In this document: positions 10,188-21,300 of the stretch, in pieces | Numbering within the stretch: the stretch's first letter is position 1 | Layout: every line of letters begins with the position of its first letter | Source of the DNA: Bipolaris cookei | Taxonomy: Eukaryota > Ascomycota > Dothideomycetes > Pleosporales > Pleosporaceae | Assembly (NCBI GenBank): GCA_002286855.1 | Contig: NRSV01000005.1 | Coordinates: 682,001-746,000, forward strand | Length of the DNA stretch: 64,000 nucleotides | Reading direction: 5' to 3' | Notes under the pieces: generated by a model | The model's database searches: none | Seen by the model: only the letters and a program-made list of their open reading frames with translations | What the model was told of the DNA's origin: nothing | Translations under genes and position numbers: made by a program

Positions 10188-13001
10188 GTGATTCGCGACA
10201 CGCGTTGGCGCAGGGCATACCCAAACCGTTTCGAGAATCGACGACGGCCTTTCATAGCCCACCAACAACCATGCCCAGGTCCAATGTCGGCATATGCATT
10301 GCAAACAAAGACAATGCTACAACCTGTTCCAGACACGCAAACACAACTGCTGCAGCTAGCCGCCAAACATGAGGAATCAAAGCCCCAGCTGTCCTCGAAA
10401 CTCACCAGAGACTCTCTCTGTGGCCTTGGAGCCTTCAATAAGCCTTTTACGATTCGGCCGTATTCCGGATCACCACACGCTAAGACTATGACGTTCAAGC
10501 CCGTCCGGGTGGTTGGGCGTTCTCAACTGCCTCTTACACTCCTCGATACCTCTACCGACGACGACTTCGCTCCAAACAGCCTCTTCGCCGCCCATGTAGA
10601 TATTTTGGAACAGGATGAACTGGAAAAAGAAGAGAATAAGGTTTTGTGGGTGCTTATTGCACAGCTGGAGACGAAGAAGAGTCTATACGCAATACAGCGG
10701 GTAAAAGCACGCATATACAGTATTTGCAAGCTGGCAAGCTGGCTGAAGGAGAAGGATGTCGCCGACTTGTGGGATCCAGGTAATCTGCAGAAACTTCCCG
10801 TAAGAACCAGGGTGGACACAAGCACGAGCTCATCTGGGGAATGGTGGCAACATGCTGCAATAGAGACACAGGCCGTGGAGCCATTAATACGACGCACCAG
10901 GATGGGTATGCTTCGACCAAAGCTCCCACAAGTGCCTGACGCAATGAACGCCCAGCAATTACAAGGAACTCCAGCACTGCAGGAGATGGACAGCCTGGAT
11001 AGTGTACCAGCAGAGTCCCTGCTTGAGCCATTACCGGCACCACTGTCATCACAAGAGCAGCTTGATTTACTGGTGCAACAATATCTGGATGCGGTTTACA
11101 TGTCCAAAACATCTCTTGCATACTTTGCCAAAGGACCCCTGACTCGAATTCGGAATGCTTTCACCTTGGCTGAAGAAGGCGCACCTCCTACTCATAACCT
11201 TGTCACATCCCTCCGAGCCATGCTACTGAATCCCAAGGCTAGTGAAAAAAAGTATTATGAAAAATTGCCGTCATTCATCAAGGCTATGGCGCCAGGCAGC
11301 TATTCGGATGATGAGACCATGGCAGGAGCCAGCAAAGCGAAGAGGTCAAAGAAAAAGGCAAAGCTCAGTCGAGATGGTGTCTATTCACAAGAAGAGGTTC
11401 TGGTCAAGAGATGGTGGCAGTCGGAGTTACCCAGTGGTGATGCAATGGCTACAGAGACTATGGACCAGCGCATCAAGAGGCGGATTGGCGATTTACGAGT
11501 TCGCGAGACGCTAGCGCAAGTGATACTCATGCTCGAGATTATCGCACTCGAAGCAATGTCCACAAGCAAAGCTGGTGGCCAGCAGCTCACGAAAGAAGAG
11601 AACCAGGACCAAAGCGAGCAATCCGCACCGAAGAAGTGCAAGAAGAAACTAGACGACATTAATGTACAGCTCGACTTGGCACTGGACAGGCTTTGCATAT
11701 GGCACGCTACTGAGGAACTGGGCATTCTGGACTTTGACGCTAAGCCATCGCAACAAAATGAGGACGTGGATGGCACTGGCCGCAATGGATCCAGTGATCG
11801 CCTTCACAGCTTCTGCGTTGAAGTCATAATACCTTTTTACATTAACCGACTTCCCGAACAGGCGCTAATGGTTAACAAGAAGCTCGGTGGACCAGCACAC
11901 AGCCTGCCAGCTAAGCGAAAGGCAAACAAACCACCCCTTAGCTCACGCAGATCAAGAGACTCCAAAGAACCGGATGCAAAGAAATCCCGGCGCTCTCTGG
12001 CACGCGTGGCTACAGACAATACAGGGAAGATTGCCGAGCGGACAACGCCATCTTTGGGCCGATCAGCTACGGATTCGGTGTTGGTAGAAGGCGTAAAAAG
12101 AGAAGTAAGCGAGACGCCTCTGTCTGCAATTCCTTTTCGTCGCAGTCCGTCGAAGGGAGCAAGACAATCTATGTCACAGATTCGACACTTGCAGGGGCGT
12201 CAAATTGATCTGGCTGAGCCGTCGGCAGCTGCATCAGCCAAGATGAAGCAGAAGCAGCGAGTCGAGGACGACCTGCAAGAGGCTATCCTAGCATTAAAGA
12301 GGCCGAATCGGGGACTAGCTGCTGGCGGCTACATTACCGAGAAGGAACAACGTGGTGTTGGGCAGCCGAGTAAATCCAGGAAACCAACGGTAACGGTCAG
12401 GAAGACGATCAAGGATGTTCAGGTAACGGCGACGCCACGAGTTAATCGCAGGACGAAGAATATGGTTGAGCAGACGCCTGTGCAACAGCACTACGACCCG
12501 TTTATTCGATCACCCGGAGAAGAAGCCCCTCATTCGAGCGGCTTCTGTGTACCCTCGTCAGGCGTGCGACCACGGCCTGGCATGGTAGCCGCAAGGGACC
12601 AGGGCCATACAACGGCTCCAAACCTAGAGCAATCCAGGATTGCCGAGACTCCAAGCAAGGCGCCAACAGGCAAAACCTTTTCGTCGGAAGCGGTACGCAG
12701 GAGAATTTTCGCGACGCCAGCAAAGGCGGCGGAGTCGTATGCGCAGGGCAGATGCGATGAGGGGGCGTTGCACATTTTCGAGACGCCAGCCAAAGGTGCA
12801 GTGGGGATGTCACCGCCGGAACAGACTAAGGCCGCGCCGCTAGGAGCTACGACAACGCCTTCAAAGTCTGTTTCCAAGTCGGCCAGTGAGGGCGGGCCAG
12901 TCCCCTTCCTAGTGCGGGGGCGTGACGATGCGAGCGAGCCATCAATCTACGATGCGTTGGGCTGGAACGATGACGACGAGGATGATAACGGGTTTGTATA
13001 G
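10188..13001 (+). CDS. SLD3: DNA replication regulator Sld3
   Basis: Fungal Sld3 (Treslin/TICRR counterpart) loads Cdc45 on the MCM helicase and, once phosphorylated by CDK, binds Dpb11 to start replication. The 937-codon frame is uninterrupted. Family features: FKPVRVVGRSQLPLTLLDTS near residue 100, LFAAHVDILE and RVKARIYSICKLASWLKEKD next, and RVRETLAQVILMLEIIALEA around residue 437, which is the hallmark of the Cdc45-binding domain. The C-terminal third is basic, disordered and holds repeated CDK-type sites (ETPSKAP, ATPAKAA, ETPAKGA, TTPSKSV). The first ATG (10188) gives an Arg-rich tail unlike the family, so 10284 or 10314 (MLQPVPDT) may be the true start. Dpb4, another replication factor, lies 30 kb away. 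Confidence 0.85.
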   Translation: MIRDTRWRRAYPNRFENRRRPFIAHQQPCPGPMSAYALQTKTMLQPVPDTQTQLLQLAAKHEESKPQLSSKLTRDSLCGLGAFNKPFTIRPYSGSPHAKTMTFKPVRVVGRSQLPLTLLDTSTDDDFAPNSLFAAHVDILEQDELEKEENKVLWVLIAQLETKKSLYAIQRVKARIYSICKLASWLKEKDVADLWDPGNLQKLPVRTRVDTSTSSSGEWWQHAAIETQAVEPLIRRTRMGMLRPKLPQVPDAMNAQQLQGTPALQEMDSLDSVPAESLLEPLPAPLSSQEQLDLLVQQYLDAVYMSKTSLAYFAKGPLTRIRNAFTLAEEGAPPTHNLVTSLRAMLLNPKASEKKYYEKLPSFIKAMAPGSYSDDETMAGASKAKRSKKKAKLSRDGVYSQEEVLVKRWWQSELPSGDAMATETMDQRIKRRIGDLRVRETLAQVILMLEIIALEAMSTSKAGGQQLTKEENQDQSEQSAPKKCKKKLDDINVQLDLALDRLCIWHATEELGILDFDAKPSQQNEDVDGTGRNGSSDRLHSFCVEVIIPFYINRLPEQALMVNKKLGGPAHSLPAKRKANKPPLSSRRSRDSKEPDAKKSRRSLARVATDNTGKIAERTTPSLGRSATDSVLVEGVKREVSETPLSAIPFRRSPSKGARQSMSQIRHLQGRQIDLAEPSAAASAKMKQKQRVEDDLQEAILALKRPNRGLAAGGYITEKEQRGVGQPSKSRKPTVTVRKTIKDVQVTATPRVNRRTKNMVEQTPVQQHYDPFIRSPGEEAPHSSGFCVPSSGVRPRPGMVAARDQGHTTAPNLEQSRIAETPSKAPTGKTFSSEAVRRRIFATPAKAAESYAQGRCDEGALHIFETPAKGAVGMSPPEQTKAAPLGATTTPSKSVSKSASEGGPVPFLVRGRDDASEPSIYDALGWNDDDEDDNGFV

Positions 13002-13782
13002 CAATGCAAGTGTTTGAGGAGATTTGTTTCTGCTGCACATTGGGCGGGGGCATCTGCATTAGCGGGCACGGGGGAAGATGTTTGCATACATGCTCATGTG
13101 TACGCATGTATGAAAGTGTGTACATGTGGGTATGTGGAAGTAGCAGGGAGCGGTGGGTCACGTGCACGACAGTAAGGAAGTAGAGAAGCGAGAGGCGTTG
13201 ATTGTGGAGCTCCGGCACGAAAGGGAGGCGGTCCGCGTGCGTGCCCGGCAATGCCCATTTGCTTTGTAGTCGAGAATGCTGGAGGGCTGTGGCGTGCGAG
13301 GATGGGTTGGCAAGTCGCGGTGGGTGCGAGGCGAGGCGAGGCGGTGGTGGGAGGCGTTGGGCGGCAGCAATGCACCCGCAAAATGAGCAGCATGGGTGGC
13401 GCCAATGGGGAGAGGGTGCCTTGCAGCTTGCACGTGCCCCTGGAAGCTTGGCCCCGCCCACGACGAATCACACGAATCATACAAATCATCCTCGCCGGCT
13501 GAGGGGGACGCAACCGTGCAATTTGGCCGGGGAATCAACCTACAGCTAACCCCTAGCAAGCTGCCCCTAAACATGCCTCCAGGCGTAGACTGGCCCATGC
13601 CGCAAACCGTCCACAGCCCCAATCACGCTGACATTATGAAAATCAAGCCCAGGCGCCCAGCATCTTCCGCTTCTCGAGTCCTGTCCCACCTGCTCAACCA
13701 CTGCCTTTGATTCGCGTCTCGTCTCGCGCTCCAGAAAAAAAAACGTTGCCTCCCCCCTTCCCACCCCGTCTGCTCGACGAAC
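13002..13782. other. intergenic, no gene seen
   Basis: 781 bp between Sld3 and the Ser-rich gene. GC-rich with C-rich pyrimidine tracts near 13740-13770, probably the promoter and 5' UTR of the downstream gene. Confidence 0.4.
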
Positions 13783-16345
13783 ATGTTCAGCAGCACTGCA
13801 GCCAAGCCAAGGTAACAGCCCGTCCGCCCCCCTGCACCCACTCATGGCCGTCACTGCAGCCTCCCGTCCTGCTCCCCCCAGGGGACAGCGCTCCCCGACG
13901 CTCAGCGATGCGGGCATGATCCTGCCCGCCCTCGAAGCCGACTTCGAGCGCGCGACCTCGCCCATTCCCTTGATTGAGCGTCCGCCCTCGCCATCCGACT
14001 TGTACCGGCATGCCGACTCGAGTCCTCGCCGATTAAGTTCAGGACTCCACAGCCGGCGCCGCGCTTCACAACAAATAAGTTTCCCGTCACTATCAGCACA
14101 GTCCTCGCTTTCAGCACAGTCCTCGCGCTCGACGCTTCGCAACGCAGCCGATTCAGTCGCCTCCTCCAGGAGCATGACTACCCGTGATCTCATTCTGGCC
14201 TCATCGCCTACCATCCACACTGCTCCCAGCAGCCACTCGCCCGGCAGTTGGCGCGGCCACGACCAGCGTAAAGTCAGTCCCTCGTCAAGCTCAATCTTTA
14301 CAGAGGATCTCGATCACTGGCCCGGCTTCGACAGTCACGACGACACCTTCGACGACAGCGGCGTAGATCTCGAAGAGCAGGAGAGACGACACCGCTCAAA
14401 GGCTGACACTGACACTGGCGACGGCATGACAGCCAATATCAGTGACGACGAAGACGATCCCTATTCATCAGCAGCGCTCAGCAGAAGGGCAGAGATCATC
14501 CTGGCTAATGCCAAAAAGAGGTTGAATGTACGCCTTGTCCCCTACTTATGCTATTTTGCATCCCAATTGAGCCAATGCTTATCATAACAGGTCATGGAGG
14601 GAAATCTCCGTGGAGCACGAGAGTCATTGGTCACCTCGCCCACCTTTAGCCCCAAAGCTGGCCTGTCCTCTGACCTGTCACACCACATGGCAGCCAGCCG
14701 CGAGCGTGACCGAAGACTTTATGCCGGCATGGGACCGATCCCTCCGCGCCTCTCTTCTTACCGACAGTCGTTACTCACCCCCAATGGCAGCTCTGGCCAT
14801 TCGCGCAACCTGAGTGAAACATCAGTGCCGCTTCCCTTTACTCCCTCGTACGTGTCGAGAGCCTCGTCAATAAAACGAGCATCCAGTGCATTCGGTCATA
14901 CCAGCGGTCCATGGGCGCCAGAGAGTTATGGTCAGGGGCGTTTTCCCATCAAAGAATCCCGAAGCGTAGACCAACTCCGCGACACACGCAATACCTGGAA
15001 CACCTCGGAACGCGAGCAAGCTGTACGGTCCGCCTCGAGAAGCTCCAAATCTCCGCCTGTGCTAGAAACTCTACGCGAAGACGAAGATGGAGCCAGGATA
15101 CACCGATCTACATCCGCAGCTAGCGGCCTTCGTGACCAGATGAACGACCTCAGGGGTAGAATCTCGAGTCTGAAGCTAAAGGCACAAGAAGATCACCTCC
15201 GGCGGCGTAGTATACAGAGTCTGCGTGCACCTAGCCCCTTTACCTCTGCCGACACATGGTATCCGTCATCAAACACATATCGGCCTGAAAGCCCCGTTAC
15301 CGGAACTACTGGGCTGGGCATCACGACTTCACCGCGCACTCGGACTGGGCTCTACCCCGAAGTCCAGGACCGGCCATTGACTGCTACCACCACAACCTCG
15401 CAATTGCATGGAGAGAATCTGGTGAAACAGTGCAAAGACCAACCCGTGACTACCAGAGGCAATGGGTACTTTCGCCACTCGTACGAAGAGCCCGAGGCTG
15501 ATTCCGAAGAGTCTGAGGCATATGAACCGTCCGAGGTAGATGATAGTGACTTTGTCTCAGTCTATGGCGAGGACGGAGAGGCTGACCCAGAGAGTGTATA
15601 TGAGGACGCGGTGTACGAGATGCCTACGACGGAGCGACATGAGGACCGAGTGGATGCATTCGACTACGAGACCTTCTTCTTGCACAGTGCCATGGGAACA
15701 TACAGTTTGGGAGACCGTCGGTCCAGCACAAGTTCGGGTACCTCGGTAGCCACGACGCGACCGGTGACAGCTGTTCAGACTGGCGAGGACCAAAGCAAAG
15801 CTGAAAAGCGAGTATCATTTCACCAACGGAATCCAAGCGCGGACTCGGTATCGACGGTGGCTACATTTGCCACTGCAGCTGAAGAGCAAGACGATGACGA
15901 CGAGAACACGAACGAGCAGATGGACCAGTTCTCGCAGCAGATAATGTCGGGTCAGTCGCGGTTACTCTCTCAGCGTATTGGTCGCAACAGCTATCTGTCG
16001 CTCCGGTCTGACTCAGCGATCAATATGCGCAGCGGTAGTGGCATCTCGCCTCCTCAGTCGTCGCTATCTCGCGGCTCGCCTTCACCAGCCGAGTTTGCTA
16101 GCGGCTTGCAAACGTCCAAGCTCTTCTCCATCTTGACTGAAAATTCAAGAGACGAGCCACGGATTGCGCTCAGCGACGAAGAGACACAGCTTGTATACGG
16201 CGTTGCTGCAGGCATCCAACACGTGTGCTCGCAGCTGCAGAGCACATACGGCGAGGCGTACGAGCGCAAGGCATGGCGACGAAGACTCGACGAAGCGCGC
16301 AAGATTCTCATGGGCGAGGACCTGGAAGACGGCCAAACTTGTTGA
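13783..16345 (+). CDS. conserved fungal Ser-rich protein, function unknown
   Basis: Exons 13783-13811, 13882-14527 and 14591-16345 encode 809 residues. The start MFSSTAAKPR joins by a GTAACA...CCCAG intron to GQRSPTLSDAGMILPALEADF; if the first exon is wrong, an ATG at 13844 gives a similar protein. The stretch ILANAKKRLN-VMEGNLRGARESL spans intron 2 exactly and looks like a motif I have seen in hypothetical proteins of many filamentous ascomycetes. The rest is Ser/Arg-rich and disordered with acidic patches (EEPEADSEESEAYEPSEVDD) and a short C-terminal helical region (AAGIQHVCSQLQSTYGEAYE). No signal peptide or membrane segment. I do not recognise an assigned function. Confidence 0.78.
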
Positions 16346-18338
16346 GAGCAGGCGCGTTTACTTACTTGAATCTCTTTTTGTGTTTCCAAACTACATGGTA
16401 ATGTCTAACTTGGATGCTGCGACTTAGCGTAAGGTCGAACCCTGTTCCCCACGAGCCCCTCTGGATATCACGTATAATCTTGTCGACACTTTTTGTGGTC
16501 GTCGTATGTCTTGCTTTTAGCGTTGCAGATACTCTTCTCCTTCTTCATCTTCTTTTTTTCTTCTTATTCTTCTCTTTGTCTTGATTCTCATTCTTTTTTC
16601 TTCTTCTTTCAAAACACACTTTGGCAGATTTGCTTGCATCTCCTTTGAGAGGTCACGACTCTAGATGGTTTCTTTCCTTTGTGTATTGATACCCCGAGGC
16701 GGGCGCGGGGTCACGAGCTCCGGTGTAGGTGGACACGCATTTTTTTCTTCTTGTTCTGCGTTTGTGGCTGCGAGTAAGCTCTAAAGCTGGGTAGCTCGTA
16801 AGAGGTAGCTCTAGAAGGCTGAGACACGGCTGTCATGCATGCACGTAGGGCTACCAAAACAATCTAAAAAATGCTCTACTGTTCCCCCAGCGCACTGGGC
16901 TTAACCGTGATTGCGGGCTAGGCCGCGAGCAGAAGTGATCAGAAGGTTGAGGAACCATGGGGTGGAGCTGGTGACGAAGGCAGGCGGCCTTCTAGTGTGC
17001 GGTTGCCGCCCCACCAAACGGAGCCAAGAAGTCGTCATGCTGGGCCGAGGGAGGGACGGGAAGACATTACTCTAAGTACATATGCAGCGTCCAGTCGGCG
17101 GTGCGTTGTCGACGTACACCTGGTGTAGAGTGGCGGTAACACGGGGCTAGCCATAGCAGCCAGACCGGCAGACGGCATGCACGTCTAGTAGGCGTGCAGC
17201 TTCTGCCGCGGCCGGCGAAGGGTGCTGGCGGGATGGTTGGATTGGGTGAGGGCTTGGGGAGGCGGGTGTGCTAGACTATGAAGAGAGGACTGGCGGTGTA
17301 GCGCAACAGATGGGAGCGAAGCTTGCCAGCATCACCCAATACCCACATCGCCCTCCGCAATTGGCCCACCAGGCCAACATGGCTGGAAGTCGTGCTAGAC
17401 ATTAACTGCTGCGTGCACCGGGCGCCTCCAAACACACGCACGCACACGCACACGCAGAGTCTTGCTCGACCCATCTCCCCCATGGCGGCATGCACTGCAC
17501 CCTGGGCCTAATCCGCCCGATTTTCTTCGACGAGTCGAATAACTTGGCCTCTGCCGCCCGCATCGCGCGCATCACTCTTTCCCTGCATCCGCTCAAACTA
17601 ACCCACTCACTTTTCTCGTGATACTACCTGGCCCCCTCAATCCCCCAGAGCCCCTCTTACACATACATACTACATACCAACACTCGCACGCACGCACGCA
17701 CGCACACACACATATCCGACCCCTCATTTTTGAATTTTTCCGCCTGCTGGCCCGGGCGCACGTGTGTGTGTGACGAGGTGGATGAAACGCTCCGCAACCT
17801 CCAACAGGCTTGGTGCGCCCAGCCGAGGGGAGGCCATTCGACGCTGATAGCGATTGGCGTTTGCGGAAACACATCCTACACCCACCACAGTCCTTGTGAC
17901 CACTCGCGACGCCTGTTCCCCTGCTTTTTTGCCTCTGCTGCGCTCCATCTCTGCCCGCCCGTCGCGTACCTTTTGGACTGTTTATGTCCGTCGCCTGTGC
18001 TCTGCGTCGGTCTGCATAGCCATACTCGCCTTGTTGAGGCCCGGCCGTGTTTACATACAGGCCTAGGGTGGGATTGCCGTGGCTACCATTGTTTCCTACT
18101 TGCAACTACTATTTCCAAATACCGCTATTAGCACTACTAAAGCTGGGCGCAGCGAGCCCCTGCAGCAGCATAATCACCAGCAAAGTCACGCTGCATCTTG
18201 CCTGCCTCCACTCCTCCACAGCAACACTCGCCGCTTTCGCCCTCGTCCACCTGCCGCTCGCCTCTTGCGGTCTCGCACAAGCTCTCATGTGCTTACCTCC
18301 GCCGTGCTCCTCCCACTTGCGCCTCTCATACTCGCATA
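16346..18338. other. 2-kb intergenic region
   Basis: Between two + strand genes. Contains a TTC/TTTC pyrimidine-rich stretch at about 16540-16620 (likely 3' UTR), a GC-rich middle, and a CT/CA-rich stretch from 17580 that is probably the promoter and long 5' leader of the giant protein gene. No coding gene or RNA recognised. Confidence 0.4.
17686..17713. repeat. (CGCA)n/(CA)n microsatellite
   Basis: Short tetranucleotide run grading into CA dinucleotides, in the upstream region of the giant protein gene. Confidence 0.9.
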
Positions 18339-21300
18339 ATGTCTCCTATCAGCTCTCGTCGCGCCGTCGCCGTCGCGCCACCCGCAAAACAAAAGACCCT
18401 GCCGCTTTCGAGGATTGGATTGGCTGAACACTTTTGGGGCGGGAAGAGCGAAATCTTGGAAGTAGAAAATGCTTGGTCCACAAGCACCTACAGCGCTGGG
18501 GACATGGCATCATGCGAGTTTGGAAATGACCGTCGCATGGGCGAATTGATAGATGATTTGGAGTTTGCGCTCGATAGACTGCACACCCGCGACTCTGGCG
18601 ATAGAAAATCAAGGCTCAGCGATCTCTCGGTATGGCGAAATTGCTTTGTTTGGTCCTTTTATCCACATGTTTTTGGTCCCAAATCACTACCACATCACAG
18701 CCTCCTCCAACCTTACTGAACAAATCCTCACGTTCATCGCCCCATTCCGCTTTATTATCTAACTTTTATTTAGTGGCCCGACCTCGCGACCCTGCTGTCT
18801 GACCTTCTGTCCTCCGCTCCTGCGTCCGCCCCAGAACCATGGAACCGACTACCGCCGATCTCTCAACCCCCACCACCTTCGTATAACGAATCTGTTGCAG
18901 ACCTACCTCCAGACTATACCTCTACCGATGCGCTGGCCATTGCGCAAACACCTGAATACTCTCCCTTCTCTTCCCTCGACGCTTTACTATGCCTCACCGC
19001 TTCCACACGTCCGCGCACAAGCAAGAAGCGCCTACCTGGCTCTTCCGCCTTCCGGCTAGACGTGAAATCACCGCACATAGACATTGATTTTGGGCACTGC
19101 GATACTGGCATCAGGTCACACGCAAAGAAGAAGAACAACAAGACTACAACGAAGAAACCAGCGGCCGCTCCCGTTGACGACGGGAAAAAGAACGAGGAAG
19201 CTGCCGGTGGCGACAACGGTGGTGATCCACCCGCGGACGGTGGGGCTGCTGGTGGAGATGGTGGAGATGGAGGCGATGGAGACAAGGGCAAGAAGAAAAC
19301 GAAGAAGCAGAGAGAGGAAGAGGAAACATTGAAGAGGGAAGAAGAGGAGCGCCTCAAGAAAGAGGAGGAGGAACGTCTGCAGAAGCAGGAAGAGGAACGC
19401 TTGCAGAAAGAGGAAGAGGAGCGTTTAGCAAGGGAAGCCGAAGAGGAGGCCGAGCGCAAGAAGAAGGAGGAGGAGGACGCAGCCGCAGCTGCAGCTGCAG
19501 CTGCTGCCACCGCAACGACCATTTCGGTGACAAAGGCGGCAGCTGACCTAAGCTGGGCGAATCCGAGCCAGAACACGGATGACTGGGCCTCGTTCGGTGC
19601 TGGCGCCGGCAAGAAGAAGAAGAGCAAAAAGGGGAAGGTTCGCGTTGTCCCGGCTCCTTTAATTATATGTCGCGTGGCGCTAACTCACGATAGACTGCCG
19701 AGGCCGCACCCCCGCCTCCTCCTGAACCACCAGCAGGGCCACCAACAACATTCGACGACATCAACCTTGACAAAGGAAGCACGCCGAAAATTGACATGAA
19801 TAATAGTGATACTAGCGCAACAAAATCTGGATTCGGACTTCCTGGACTTAGCAGCTGGACTTCTGGTTGGGGCTCATCAAACAAATCATCTGGCTGGAGC
19901 GGACTAATTGACAGTGGAAAGAACTCCAGTGCAGACTCTGACATTCCTTGGGGATCCTCGGACAAGAAGAAGAAAAAGGACTCAAACGGATTCGACTTTG
20001 ACTTTGGTGGTCTCAAAGCTTCCGCTCCCGCCGAAGACAAACCCGCCGAGGACGATGGCTGGGACATTGACTCTGGCACCAAATCTAAGAAAAAGACCAA
20101 GAAAGGGATCTTGATCGATGAGGCCGTGCCTGAGGAGCCAGCTCCAGAACCTGCCAAGGATGATGATCCATGGGGCGGTGGATGGGATGGAGCTGCTGCC
20201 GGAGTGAAGAAGAAAAAAGGTAAGAAAGGAGCAAAGGATGAGCTACCACCGCCCCCTCCCCCAGAGCCTGAACCAGAACCAGAGCCTGTTCCAGCTGAAC
20301 CTGAGCCGGAGCCTCCGAAGCCAGAAGTGCCTGCCGTTGATCCATATGCTGGACTCAGCAAGTCTCAGGCGAAGAAGCTCAAGATCAAGCTCGAGAAAGA
20401 GGCTAAAGAGGCCAAGCTGAAGGAGGAGGAGGAAGCAGCTCAGCGGCTCAAAGAAGAGGAAGAGGCTGCCGAGCTCCAGCGCCAAGAAGAAGAGGAAGCA
20501 GAGCAGAGACGGATAGAAGAGGAAGAGGCCGAAGCGAAGAGGATTGAAGAAGAAGAGGCAGCCGTAGCTGAGGCCGAGAAGAAGAAGATTAACGAAGAGA
20601 CCTGGGGTGATTGGGGTGCTGTAGCACCGACCACAAAGAAGAAGAAGAAGGGCAAGAAAGGAGCAGAGGAAGAGCTCCCGCCGCCTCCACCTCCGCCTCC
20701 GGAGCCCGAATTCTTGGAACCTCCACCTGCAGACGCGAAGCCCGTCAATTCTTGGGATGATTGGGGTTCAGCAGCGCCGGTAGTCAAAAAGACCAAGAAA
20801 AGTAAGAAGGGCGCTGCTGTCATCATCGAGGAGCCTCCTCCAGCCGAACCTGAGCCTATCCCAGAACCCGAGCCAGCCCCGCCACTCGAAGAAGAGAAAA
20901 GTTCTGATTGGGGTTTGAGTTCGATATGGGGTGGATCAAAGAAGAAGAAGAAGAGCAGCAAACCAGTTGAACTAGAACCACTTCCAGAGCCTGAACCAGT
21001 TGAAGAAACACCGCCCATCCAGGAACCCGAAGACGTCGAAGAACCTGAGGATAATGAGGATGACTGGGGCGCGCCATCTTGGAGCAAGAGAAAGAAGAAG
21101 GATCCTAAGAAGGATGTCCCGGTCGAGGTACTTGAGGACACTACGACACCTGTTCAAAAACCTGACGAAGAGGATCCCTGGGGAAGCGCTGCATTCAACA
21201 TTGGCAAGAAGAGCAAGAAGAGCAAGAAAGGTCTTGTACCGCCAAATGTGCCAACACCCCCAGGAGAGTTTGAGCCCGAGCTTCCGCCGCCCAAAGAGAT

